The position numbers and the translations under genes were made by a program. The notes beneath the pieces were generated by a model. That model made no database searches and was not told the origin of the DNA. It worked only from the letters and a program-made list of their open reading frames with translations. 64,000 nucleotides of DNA from Nocardia nova NBRC 15556 (GTDB taxonomy: Bacteria > Actinomycetota > Actinomycetes > Mycobacteriales > Mycobacteriaceae), in contig NZ_BDBN01000021.1 of the NCBI RefSeq assembly GCF_001613005.1, forward strand, positions 62,001 to 126,000, read 5' to 3'. Positions within the stretch are counted from its first letter, which is position 1; each line of letters starts with the position of its first letter. This document shows positions 46,163-53,293 of this stretch, piece by piece.

Positions 46163-48748
46163 CTACGGCCGCGCCGCGGCGACCAATCCGAGTTCCGCCG
46201 GGCCCGACAGCAAACGGTGTCTGGGCAGCACGCGGACGGTATACCCGACGGCACCCGAATGCGGCACCGGCGTGGTGACCGCGAACTGCTCGGTGCCGGC
46301 ATCCGTGGCGATGTGGTCCATGTCGACGACCTCGGTATCGGTCAGCTCGTCGTCGGAACCGACCCGGCCCAATACCGCCTGCACCACCACGTCGCCGACG
46401 GACAGCCCGGCGAGATCGATGCGGGCCCGCAGCGACAGTTCCGCACCGATCACCGGAATATCGGGCAGGCCGGAGCTGTCGACCTGCAGGACCTTCACCT
46501 GCGACCACGCCCCCTCGAGGCGGCGGCGGTAGTCGGCCAGCTCCCGCGCCCCGGCGAAGTCGTCGGCCGCGACCGCGGCGTACGACGCGGCGGCCGGAAG
46601 GTAGTAGCCGGTGGTGTAGTCGCGGACCATGCGCGAGGCGAGCACCTTCGGGCCGAGGGTGCGCAGCGTGTGGCGCACCATTTCCATCCAGCGCACCGGC
46701 AGGCCGGAGTCGTCGCGCTCGTAGAACCGCGGCAGCACCGAGCGCTGCAGCATCTCGTACAGCGCGGACGCCTCCAGATCGTCGCGCCGATGTTCGTCGC
46801 GGACGCCGTCGGCGGTCGGGATGGCCCAGCCGTTGTCGCCGTCGTACATTTCGTCCCACCAGCCGTCGCGGATGGAGAGATTGAGGCCGCCGTTGAGTGC
46901 GGCCTTCATCCCGGAGGTCCCACAGGCTTCCAGCGGACGCAGCGGATTGTTCAACCACACATCGCAACCCCAGTAGAGGTAGCGGGCCATCGACATGTCG
47001 TAGTCGGGCAGGAACACGATGCGGTGCCGCACCGCCGGATCGTCGGCGAACCGCACCACCTGCTGGATCAGTGCCTTACCCCCGTCGTCGGCGGGATGGC
47101 TCTTACCCGCGACCACCAGTTGCAGCGGCCGCTCCGGATCGAGCAACAGCGCGCGCAGCCGGTCCGGATCGCGCAGCATCAGCGTGAGCCGCTTGTAGGT
47201 GGGCACGCGCCGGGCGAATCCGACGGTCAGCACCCCGGAATCGAAAACCTCGTCCACCCAGCCCAATTCGGCCGGGGCCGCGCCGCGTTCGAGCCAGGAA
47301 TCCCGCAGCCGGCGACGCACCTCGGCGACCAGCACCGCACGCAGCGCCGCCCGGGTCTCCCACAGCTCGCGCAGATCCACCGACCGCAGCTGTTCCCAGC
47401 CGCGCGCCTCGGCCACGAGCTCCGGCCCGACGAGATCGCGCGCCTTGGCTATCCATTCGCGAGCCGCCCAGGTCGGGGCGTGCACCCCGTTGGTCACCGA
47501 ACCGATCGGCACCTCGGCCGCGTCGAATCCGGGCCACAGCGGCGCGAACATGTCGCGGCTGACCTCGCCGTGCAAGCGCGAAACACCGTTGGCGCGCTGG
47601 GCGAGTCGCAAACCGAGGTGGGCCATGTTGAACACCGAAGGATCGGCCTCACGTCCCAGCGCCAGGATCCGGTCCACCGAAATTCCCGGCAGCAGTGGCG
47701 ATTCCCGTTCCCCGTGGGCGCCGCCGAAGTAGCGGCGGACCAGCCCGGCGGCGAACCGGTCGATACCGGCGGGCACCGGAGTATGCGTGGTGAAGACGGT
47801 CGCGGCCCGCACCGCGGCGAGCGCGGAGTCGAAATCCATTCCGCCCGACATATATTCGCGGATCCGCTCGATCCCGAGAAATCCCGCGTGGCCCTCGTTC
47901 ATATGCCACACGTCCGGATCCGGCAGACCGCGAGCCCGGGTATAGGCGCGGATCGCGCGCACGCCGCCGATGCCGGCCAGAATCTCCTGTTTGATGCGGT
48001 GGTCCTGATCGCCACCGTAGAGCCGATCGGTCACCGCCCGCAGTTCCGGATCGTTGTCGCTGATATCGGAATCGAGCAGCAGCAACGGAATTCGCCCCAC
48101 CTGCGCGATCCACACCCGGGCGCGCAGCACCCGGCTCTCGGGCATGGGCACGTGGACGAGCACCGGGGCGCCCTCCTCGGCCAGCAGTCGCAGCGGCAGA
48201 CCTTGCGGATCGAGGTCGGGATAGCGCTCGGCCTGCCAGCCGTCGGCGGTGAGCGACTGCCGGAAATAGCCCGACCGATACAGCAGGCCGACGCCGATCA
48301 GCGGCAAGCCCAGATCCGAGGCCGCCTTGAGATGGTCACCGGCCAGAATTCCCAGCCCGCCCGAGTAATTCGGCAGCACCTCGGTCACACCGAATTCCAT
48401 GGAGAAGTAGGCGATACCGCGCGGCGCCGGGGTTTGCGGTTGTGCGGCGTTATGCTCGGCGAACCAGCTGGGTCTGGTCAGATAGTCCCGCAGGTCGGCC
48501 TCGGCGGCGTCGACGGCCGCCTGATAATCGGGGTCCGCGGCCCACTCGTCGAGCCGCTCCGCGTCCACCTCGCCGAGCATCCGCACCGGATCGCGGCCGA
48601 CCCGCGCCCACAACTCGGGATCCAGCTGCGCGAACACATCCTGAGTAGGCCCGTGCCACGACCACCGCAGATTGGCGGCCAGCTCACCGAGGGCGGCCAA
48701 CCGCTGTGGCAGATGGGCACGGACGGTGAAACGACGCAATGCCTTCAC
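46163..48748 (-). CDS. glgP: Alpha-glucan (glycogen) phosphorylase
   Basis: 861-residue PLP-dependent phosphorylase releasing glucose-1-phosphate from alpha-1,4-glucan. FSMEFGVTEVLPNYSGGLG (about residues 115-135), HMNEGHAGF and TTHTPVPAGIDRF are conserved, and ACGTSGMKAALNGG near residue 613 carries the PLP lysine. GTG start at 48748, beginning KALRRFTVRAHLP, as in Rv1328. The first codons and about 16 upstream bases form one copy of the direct repeat that bounds the mobile element. The coding region is intact, but its present upstream sequence comes from the element. Confidence 0.95.
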   Translation of the reverse strand: MKALRRFTVRAHLPQRLAALGELAANLRWSWHGPTQDVFAQLDPELWARVGRDPVRMLGEVDAERLDEWAADPDYQAAVDAAEADLRDYLTRPSWFAEHNAAQPQTPAPRGIAYFSMEFGVTEVLPNYSGGLGILAGDHLKAASDLGLPLIGVGLLYRSGYFRQSLTADGWQAERYPDLDPQGLPLRLLAEEGAPVLVHVPMPESRVLRARVWIAQVGRIPLLLLDSDISDNDPELRAVTDRLYGGDQDHRIKQEILAGIGGVRAIRAYTRARGLPDPDVWHMNEGHAGFLGIERIREYMSGGMDFDSALAAVRAATVFTTHTPVPAGIDRFAAGLVRRYFGGAHGERESPLLPGISVDRILALGREADPSVFNMAHLGLRLAQRANGVSRLHGEVSRDMFAPLWPGFDAAEVPIGSVTNGVHAPTWAAREWIAKARDLVGPELVAEARGWEQLRSVDLRELWETRAALRAVLVAEVRRRLRDSWLERGAAPAELGWVDEVFDSGVLTVGFARRVPTYKRLTLMLRDPDRLRALLLDPERPLQLVVAGKSHPADDGGKALIQQVVRFADDPAVRHRIVFLPDYDMSMARYLYWGCDVWLNNPLRPLEACGTSGMKAALNGGLNLSIRDGWWDEMYDGDNGWAIPTADGVRDEHRRDDLEASALYEMLQRSVLPRFYERDDSGLPVRWMEMVRHTLRTLGPKVLASRMVRDYTTGYYLPAAASYAAVAADDFAGARELADYRRRLEGAWSQVKVLQVDSSGLPDIPVIGAELSLRARIDLAGLSVGDVVVQAVLGRVGSDDELTDTEVVDMDHIATDAGTEQFAVTTPVPHSGAVGYTVRVLPRHRLLSGPAELGLVAAARP

Positions 48749-48764
48749 GGGTTAGACCCTACAC
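48732..48764. repeat. Attachment site copy at glgP 5' end
   Basis: 33-bp direct repeat matching 63685-63717 at 31 of 33 positions; the first 17 bases (48732-48748) are identical and encode glgP codons 1-6 in reverse. Mismatches are at 48749 (g/c) and 48752 (t/g). The repeat bounds a 15-kb segment with an integrase at the other end, so it is called an att junction. The target is a protein-gene 5' end, not a tRNA gene. Confidence 0.85.
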
Positions 48765-48903
48765 AGACCGGGTGTGATCCAACGGGATCGGTCGAGACCT
48801 CGATAGCCTCACCGAACAGGACGGGACCGCCCGACCGGCGGTCTTGGTCGCATGATCAAATTCTTGTCCGTTCCCGTTCGATCGCATCCGATCGCACCCA
48901 ATT

Positions 48904-48923
48904 GCGTCACGAAAAACGTCACG
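48904..48923. repeat. Candidate integrase arm-binding sites, left end
   Basis: Two direct copies of CGTCACG (48905-48911 and 48917-48923) separated by an A-run, about 160 bases inside the left att repeat. A similar pair (AACGTTCAC and GCGTCACG with A-runs) stands at 63586-63608 near the right end. Matching motifs near both ends suit arm-type binding sites of a tyrosine integrase. Confidence 0.45.
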
Positions 48924-49028
48924 TTGCACCGCGGACGTGATCACCCAGCTAACTCCGGGCGTCGAAAAGAAGGGGCTGCCGCGGCGACTTCGTCGCCTTG
49001 CCTCGTGGCTCCGTGGTCGTGGAATGCG

Positions 49029-49067
49029 AGAGCCCGCCGGGAGCGATCGGCTCGACCGGCGGGCTCT
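49029..49067 (-). terminator. Terminator hairpin after the XRE/TPR regulator
   Basis: Perfect 12-base arms AGAGCCCGCCGG (49029-49040) and CCGGCGGGCTCT (49056-49067) with a 15-base loop, 48 bases after the regulator stop. No T-run follows, which is usual in high-GC actinobacteria. It would insulate glgP from element transcription. Confidence 0.75.
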
Positions 49068-49114
49068 GTGCGCCGCCCGCGCTTGGGGCGCGGTGTCAGG
49101 TTATCGGTTCGGGG

Positions 49115-50341
49115 CTATGTGGGTACGACGCCGACGCGTTGCGCGAGCCGGCCAAGTTCTCCGGTGGTGAGGTCGCGGCGCGCTGTGCGCATCATGTGGC
49201 CCACCAGTTCGCGAACGTGGGTCATGTTGCGTACGTGCTGGGGGGCGGTGTGTTCGGCCCTCAGAAGCGCGTACAGAGAGTCGCGGTAGTTGCGCTGCAT
49301 CGCGTGCGCGCGGCCGATTTCGACGAAGTATTGGGCGTGGCGGTTCTTGTTCGGCAGATCGTCGGGGCGCAGGGTGGGCGCGAGCGCCAGCGCTTGGCCG
49401 GGCTCGCGGCGTTCCAGCGCTGCCGACATGCGCCATAGCGTGATGTTCGGTGGCCGGAACGAGTCGTTGCGCGCGAGGGATGTGCTCGGCGCGGCCTCGG
49501 CTAGCCGGGTGGCTTGGTCGGCGGCCTCGGCTAGGTGCGGTTCCGGGTCGCCTCCCATGGCCGCGGTGACCAACGACGCTTGCAATCGGAGCATCCCGGT
49601 TACTTCGACGTCCCCAATGGTGCGCACGTCGGCGGCGAGCTGGTCGGCGGTGCCTTCGGCTTCGGCGAGTGCGGATGCCAGTGCGCCGGGCCGGGTGAGC
49701 AGAATCTGTGAGCGGTAGAAAGCGGATCCGGCCGCGGCCGCGGGGCTGCCGGTGTGCTCGGCGGCGCGGCGCGCTTCGGCGGCCGCGGTCCATGCGAGCG
49801 CGGGATAGCCGCGGGCCTTGAGCGCGCTCGCGACGCCGTAGGCGATGTTGCCGAACACATCCCATGCCCGCGCATCGTCGGGCAGGTCGCGAATCAGGCG
49901 GTATCCGTCGATCAGCAGGGGCGCCAGCATCGGGCCGAGTGTGACGTACTCGCAGTCGGCGCGGAGCCGGTTCGCTTCGCGGGTAGCCGCCGTCAAGGCG
50001 TCTAGATTCCGGGGCGCGCGCTCGTCGGTGATGTTGCCGTGTGTCCATAGGGCCGTCTCGATTTCGGGGACGAACATATGGAATCCGGCGGTTACCGGGT
50101 CGAGTTTTTCTTGTTCCGGGTGCCCGGTGAGGTCGCCGATAGTGACGCCGAGTGCTCGCGCGAGCGCCAATAGGGTTGTGCGGGAATCTATTGGGCGCTC
50201 GCCATTTTCGTATTTGGCGATCGCGCCCCGAGATACGCCGACGCGATCGGCAAGTACCTGCTGGGTCATTCCGCGGCGAGCGCGAATCACACGCACCTGC
50301 TGTCCGACATAGCTGTCTTGTTCCTGCGGATTCTCAGTCAT
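49115..50341 (-). CDS. XRE-family regulator with helical repeat domain
   Basis: 408 residues from the ATG at 50341, preceded by GAGGGAAA. N-terminal helix-turn-helix of the XRE type: VRVIRARRGMTQQVLADRVG and SRGAIAKYENGERPIDSR (residues 17-55). The remaining 320 residues are a series of Ala-rich helices (PALAWTAAAEARRAAEHTG, ALASALAEAEGTADQLAAD, HAQYFVEIGRAHAMQ) resembling TPR-type sensor domains such as those of Rap/PlcR-like regulators. It could sense a peptide or protein partner. Three GTCCC/GGGAC palindromic sites upstream suggest autoregulation and control of the divergent operon. Confidence 0.85.
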   Translation of the reverse strand: MTENPQEQDSYVGQQVRVIRARRGMTQQVLADRVGVSRGAIAKYENGERPIDSRTTLLALARALGVTIGDLTGHPEQEKLDPVTAGFHMFVPEIETALWTHGNITDERAPRNLDALTAATREANRLRADCEYVTLGPMLAPLLIDGYRLIRDLPDDARAWDVFGNIAYGVASALKARGYPALAWTAAAEARRAAEHTGSPAAAAGSAFYRSQILLTRPGALASALAEAEGTADQLAADVRTIGDVEVTGMLRLQASLVTAAMGGDPEPHLAEAADQATRLAEAAPSTSLARNDSFRPPNITLWRMSAALERREPGQALALAPTLRPDDLPNKNRHAQYFVEIGRAHAMQRNYRDSLYALLRAEHTAPQHVRNMTHVRELVGHMMRTARRDLTTGELGRLAQRVGVVPT

Positions 50342-50386
50342 GGGATTTCCCTCGCACCGGCGCCAAAGCTCCACGATAACGGCAGC

Positions 50387-50445
50387 GTCCCAGTTGGGAC
50401 AGGCAGCCGATAGCCGGTTGTCCCGTTGTGTCCCGCTGCGGGACA
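50387..50445. promoter_or_regulatory. Operator cluster between the XRE/TPR regulator and divergent operon
   Basis: Three related sites: palindrome GTCCCA-gt-TGGGAC (50387-50400), half-site TGTCCCG (50419-50425) and palindrome TGTCCCG-ctg-CGGGACA (50429-50445). The last two TGTCCCG units are ten bases apart. The position between divergent genes 49115-50341 and 50562-50792 suits a repressor-operator switch for the element. Confidence 0.6.
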
Positions 50446-50561
50446 AAGTTTCCCGCGTCGGGCGTGACGCTGAGTGCGGTCCCGGCGTCGGTCGTACCGC
50501 GCGCCAAGCAGTCCCGGCGCCGGGGCCTTGAGCCGAATTCACCGACCGGCAAGGGGACCCG

Positions 50562-50792
50562 ATGCGATCGCGAACAGTTGCGGAATCGGCGGTACTCGAA
50601 GTGTTGGCGCCCGGCGGAATGCTGACCGCCCGCCAGATCACCGCGCAAGCTCATCTGACCCGTTGGGCGGCGCGGCGCGCGGTAGGCCGGCTATCGGCGC
50701 GCGGCCTTGTCTGGCAGGTCTACAGACATGCGTGGTCGATCGCGCCCCGCGGCCGCGCGGAGCTGGCGGAGGGGGCGCGCTGTGTCGGGTAG
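50562..50792 (+). CDS. Small winged-helix protein
   Basis: 76 residues, ATG with AAGGGGA upstream. VLAPGGMLTARQITAQAHLTR, WAARRAVGRLSARGLVWQV and YRHAWSIAPRGRAEL look like helix 2, the recognition helix and the wing of a MarR-like winged helix, without the usual dimerisation helices. It is the first gene of a plus-strand unit divergent from the XRE/TPR regulator and is likely an element control protein. Target unknown. Confidence 0.65.
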   Translation: MRSRTVAESAVLEVLAPGGMLTARQITAQAHLTRWAARRAVGRLSARGLVWQVYRHAWSIAPRGRAELAEGARCVG

Positions 50793-50913
50793 TGACTGGC
50801 TGCTGTTCCTGCTGGCGCTGGGCCTGGTGGGCATCACGCTCGCCTGTGGCTGGCTGCCGCAGCGCCGAGAGGGGCGGCGGCGGCCGCGCGCTGACCGTGA
50901 GGACCGCCGGTGA
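50782..50913 (+). CDS. Small single-pass membrane protein (43 aa)
   Basis: GTG at 50782 with GGAGGGGGC upstream, overlapping the winged-helix gene by 11 bases and the next gene by four. One membrane segment (WLLFLLALGLVGITLACGWL) is followed by a strongly basic tail (QRREGRRRPRADREDRR). Tight overlaps on both sides support it as real. Function is unknown; its size and topology resemble small phage membrane proteins such as holin-like or exclusion proteins, which is only a suggestion. Confidence 0.5.
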   Translation: MSGSDWLLFLLALGLVGITLACGWLPQRREGRRRPRADREDRR

Positions 50914-51209
50914 AGGCGCGGCCGGTCGCGCTCGGCTGGGTGCATCCGGAGTCGCCCGCGATCGATTGGGACATGGCGCAGGTTCGCCGACTCGCGCGGC
51001 ATCTCGGCTACTCGCTGGTGTGGCCGCCGGAGACCAGCCGCATACCCCTGGCCGATCAGGTGCGCGCGGCCGACGCCGAAGCGTTGATCACGCCGTCTAC
51101 CGACCACATCGGCATTCTGACGCTGCACGCCGTGATGTGCATCGCGGATGTGGAGACCGTCACGCCGCGGTTGTCGTTCGCTCGCTGGCCGGAGAACAGC
51201 CGTAGCTGA
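50910..51209 (+). CDS. Hypothetical protein, resolvase-like N-terminal fold
   Basis: 99 residues, GTG start overlapping the previous stop (GTGA). VALGWVHPESPAIDWDMAQV, RRLARHLGYSLVWPP and ALITPSTDHIGILTLHAVM resemble the alternating sheet/helix pattern of the serine-recombinase N-terminal domain. The catalytic Ser motif is absent, so recombinase activity is unlikely. Similar short proteins occur on actinobacterial mobile elements, from memory. It ends the plus-strand unit and converges on the minus-strand operon three bases later. Confidence 0.55.
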   Translation: MKARPVALGWVHPESPAIDWDMAQVRRLARHLGYSLVWPPETSRIPLADQVRAADAEALITPSTDHIGILTLHAVMCIADVETVTPRLSFARWPENSRS

Positions 51210-51212
51210 GCG

Positions 51213-51542
51213 TCAGCTTGCCGCCGGGCCCGGCCGCGGCTGTGGTTCGGCGGGTGTGAGCTTGTCACCGCGCAGGACGAACGCGCGGCCGCCGACGATG
51301 TACCGGAGGTCGCGCGGCAGCTCCCACCGCGCCACGGCGATATCGTCCCCGGCGCGCAGGGCGGACAGGCGGGCCTCGAGTTCGGCTATCTCGCGGGCGT
51401 AGTCGTCGGTGGTGACGCCTCCGGCCGCGGCCGCCGCGCTGGACGCGGTCACCCGCTCGAGGCGTCGTGTCATCTCCTCGGCCAGGCCGCCGCGGATACC
51501 TCGCAGCCGCGGCCGGTCGGCGCGCTTGCTCGGGTCGGTCAC
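51213..51542 (-). CDS. Hypothetical protein at the end of the tape-measure operon
   Basis: 109 residues from the GTG at 51542, with GGAGG ten bases upstream. A basic N-terminus, a helical Glu/Ala-rich centre (TTDDYAREIAELEARLSALR) that may form a coiled coil, and a small C-terminal region (ARWELPRDLRYIVGGRAFVL). No family recognised. It is the last gene of the minus-strand run that contains the tape-measure protein. Confidence 0.55.
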   Translation of the reverse strand: MTDPSKRADRPRLRGIRGGLAEEMTRRLERVTASSAAAAAGGVTTDDYAREIAELEARLSALRAGDDIAVARWELPRDLRYIVGGRAFVLRGDKLTPAEPQPRPGPAAS

Positions 51543-51576
51543 GGTGGTGAGTCCTCCACTCGCCGAAGGTGTGACG

Positions 51577-51717
51577 TTATTCGGGCGCTGCCAGCGGTTT
51601 CGTCGGCGGCCGGTTGGCGGCCGCGCGGTGCGGCGGGCCCGGGGCCGCCGCACCGGCGCGGCTGAGCTGCGCGTTTCCGGGAATCTGGGGAACCGTACGG
51701 CGCGGAATGTGCAGCAT
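51577..51717 (-). CDS. Possible small ORF (46 aa)
   Basis: ATG at 51717, five bases after the HNH nuclease stop, ending 35 bases before the next gene start. The product is Pro/Ala-rich (IPRRTVPQIPGNAQLSRAG) with no recognised domain and only a weak ribosome-binding site. Position between closely packed operon genes is the only support. It could be non-coding. Confidence 0.28.
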   Translation of the reverse strand: MLHIPRRTVPQIPGNAQLSRAGAAAPGPPHRAAANRPPTKPLAAPE

Positions 51718-51722
51718 TTCAT

Positions 51723-52163
51723 CTATGGAGGGGCGGGCCGGGGTAGGGGGTCCCCCGTACCCCGGGCGAGGCATTCTCGCTGGTCAGACCGCAATTTCTC
51801 GATCGCCTCCCGGTACCGGGCCGGGCTCCACTGCTGGGCCATCGCGGTGCGGTCGAGGATCGTCTTCTTGCGGTGGCAGTGCGGCCAGGTGCGGTCATGG
51901 ATCGCGGCCAGGTTCGCGGGGTCGTCGCTTCCGCCGGCGGATTTCGGTGTGAGGTGGTCGACGGTATCGGCGGCGCGGCCGCCGCAGATCCAGCACACGC
52001 ACCGGTCACGGTCGAGGACCTCCCGGCGCACCGTGCGCCAGCCGGGAGGCTCCACCCACTTGCTTGCGCCAGCCCACGCAACGGTGTGCTCAGGACAGTA
52101 GGGCCCGCGCGTGATGCGGTTCTCGCACCCATCGCGCGGGCACTTCCGCGGCGCCCTCGGCAC
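51723..52163 (-). CDS. HNH endonuclease
   Basis: 146 residues. A zinc-knuckle-like N-terminus (KCPRDGCENRITRGPYCPEH) precedes the HNH core: CWICGGRAADTVDHLTPKSA, then NLAAIHDRTWPHCHRKKT, with the two CxxC pairs and the HNH histidines. Phage HNH proteins often assist terminase during packaging or act as homing nucleases. No terminase gene is present here, so the role is open. GTG start at 52163, with the stop of the 255-residue protein gene six bases upstream. Confidence 0.88.
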   Translation of the reverse strand: MPRAPRKCPRDGCENRITRGPYCPEHTVAWAGASKWVEPPGWRTVRREVLDRDRCVCWICGGRAADTVDHLTPKSAGGSDDPANLAAIHDRTWPHCHRKKTILDRTAMAQQWSPARYREAIEKLRSDQRECLARGTGDPLPRPAPP

Positions 52164-52169
52164 GCCTGC

Positions 52170-52937
52170 CTACCGGTTGTCGGGGTCGTAACCGCGGGCG
52201 TCGACCGCGAAGGGTCGCCGGTAGCCCGCTGGCGCGTGGGTATTGCGGATGCGCTCGCGCAGTAGGTTCGCGTTCTGCTCGATGATCGAGCGGGCCTGCC
52301 CGGCGCGCTTCAGCTGTTCGCGCGCGGTCCGATACTCCGGGGACTTCGCGTAGAGCGACGCCATCACCGAGACCTCTCCGGCTATCTTGCGGGACTGGAT
52401 GTAGGGCACAAGTTCTTGAAGGAGGGTGCCGAGTTCCGGGCCGCGCGCCGCTGTGATCAGCTCGTCAGCCTTGCCCGGGAGGGCATCGTCTCGGGTGTTG
52501 TCGAGGATGCGCCGCGTCCGGTCCCAATAGCGCGTCGCGCGGAGCTCGGCGGCGGTGTCGCCGTCCGGCGAGAGGGCGGCCAGTACTGCGTCCACGTTGC
52601 TTTCGGCGGCGGTGTAGCGGTTGTTCGCGAGCGTCACCGCGGCGTCGATCGCGCGCCCGGCGTCGGTCTCGCTGAACCGTGCGATTTCCTTGCGCAGCCC
52701 ATCGGGCGAGTACGGCGTCGGATCGATGGCGCCGATGTACTTCTCGAACTGCGCGGTGACCTTCTCGAGCGCTTCCTGTGCTTGCCCGATCGCGGACGCG
52801 CTGCCGTCGACGGTGGGCGCATGGCTGAACGGGATACGGCTCGCCGGAATGTCGGGCGGCGGCGCCGGTCGGTCGACCGTCAGCGGCGCATCCGCGGACG
52901 GATAGAGGTTCGGGCCATCGTTGTACGTGATGCTCAT
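52170..52937 (-). CDS. Hypothetical helical protein, 255 aa
   Basis: ATG at 52937 with AAAGGCGA upstream. A Pro-rich N-terminus of about 35 residues is followed by long helices: GQAQEALEKVTAQFEKYIG, AIDAAVTLANNRYTAAESN and QLKRAGQARSIIEQNANLL. No membrane segment or recognised domain. A structural or scaffold-like role in the phage-derived module is possible given its position between tape-measure and HNH genes, but nothing in the sequence proves it. Confidence 0.62.
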   Translation of the reverse strand: MSITYNDGPNLYPSADAPLTVDRPAPPPDIPASRIPFSHAPTVDGSASAIGQAQEALEKVTAQFEKYIGAIDPTPYSPDGLRKEIARFSETDAGRAIDAAVTLANNRYTAAESNVDAVLAALSPDGDTAAELRATRYWDRTRRILDNTRDDALPGKADELITAARGPELGTLLQELVPYIQSRKIAGEVSVMASLYAKSPEYRTAREQLKRAGQARSIIEQNANLLRERIRNTHAPAGYRRPFAVDARGYDPDNR

Positions 52938-52957
52938 CGATTCGCCTTTCTGCTCGG

Positions 52958-53173
52958 CTACTTGCCCAGCAAGTAGTCCAAATTGCCGTCAGCGTGTGCT
53001 TGGACGATTTCCGCGGGCGTCATGTTCGCCAGGTCCGCGCGGTGGGTTATCTGCGACATGCGTTCCGCCCGCCGGAAGTCCGGCGACGGGTCGACCAGGC
53101 TGGACGGGGCGGCCGCCGGTGGCGGCCCGGTCGGTGTCGCGCGTAGCGGTTCGGGAATGGTGTGCTCGCTCAT
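52958..53173 (-). CDS. Small phage-type protein, 71 aa
   Basis: ATG at 53173 overlaps the 33-residue ORF stop (ATGA), with GGAAGGCAGG upstream. Pro/Ala-rich first half; the second half ends LANMTPAEIVQAHADGNLDYL, a pattern I recall from small actinophage proteins of unknown role. It is coupled to its neighbours in the tape-measure operon. Confidence 0.55.
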   Translation of the reverse strand: MSEHTIPEPLRATPTGPPPAAAPSSLVDPSPDFRRAERMSQITHRADLANMTPAEIVQAHADGNLDYLLGK

Positions 53174-53271
53174 CTGGGCCTGCCTTCCTGCCACGGCGCC
53201 AGGTCGTACCGGCTGCGGTAGTAGGCGAGGGCAGCAGCCATATTGGCTACCGGGTCGCTGGTGTTGGTCAT
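53170..53271 (-). CDS. 33-residue ORF resembling the end of the lytic transglycosylase domain
   Basis: ATG at 53271 with AAAGGA nine bases upstream, 22 bases after the tape-measure stop; the stop overlaps the next ATG by four bases. The product contains VANMAAALAYYRSRYDL, closely like YANMVAALRYYRARYGMDL at the C-terminal end of the transglycosylase domain in the tape-measure protein. No catalytic Glu is present. Good ribosome-binding site plus overlap make translation credible. It may be a decayed duplicate or a small partner peptide. Confidence 0.5.
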   Translation of the reverse strand: MTNTSDPVANMAAALAYYRSRYDLAPWQEGRPR

Positions 53272-53293
53272 GGGCGCGAGTCCTTTCCGGTGG

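Larger units (their letters stand above)
48749..49114. other. Element left-end non-coding region
   Basis: 366 bases without a credible gene. It holds the outer part of the att repeat (to 48764), paired integrase-arm-like motifs (48904-48923), a small perfect hairpin GGCGAC-ttc-GTCGCC at 48983-48997, and the large terminator hairpin at 49029-49067. Any glgP promoter now in use must lie here or in reading from the element. Confidence 0.6.

Noticed and set aside
48732..48764. tRNA gene as attachment site
   Set aside because: The repeat reads as the glgP start and neither copy can be extended to a tRNA cloverleaf.
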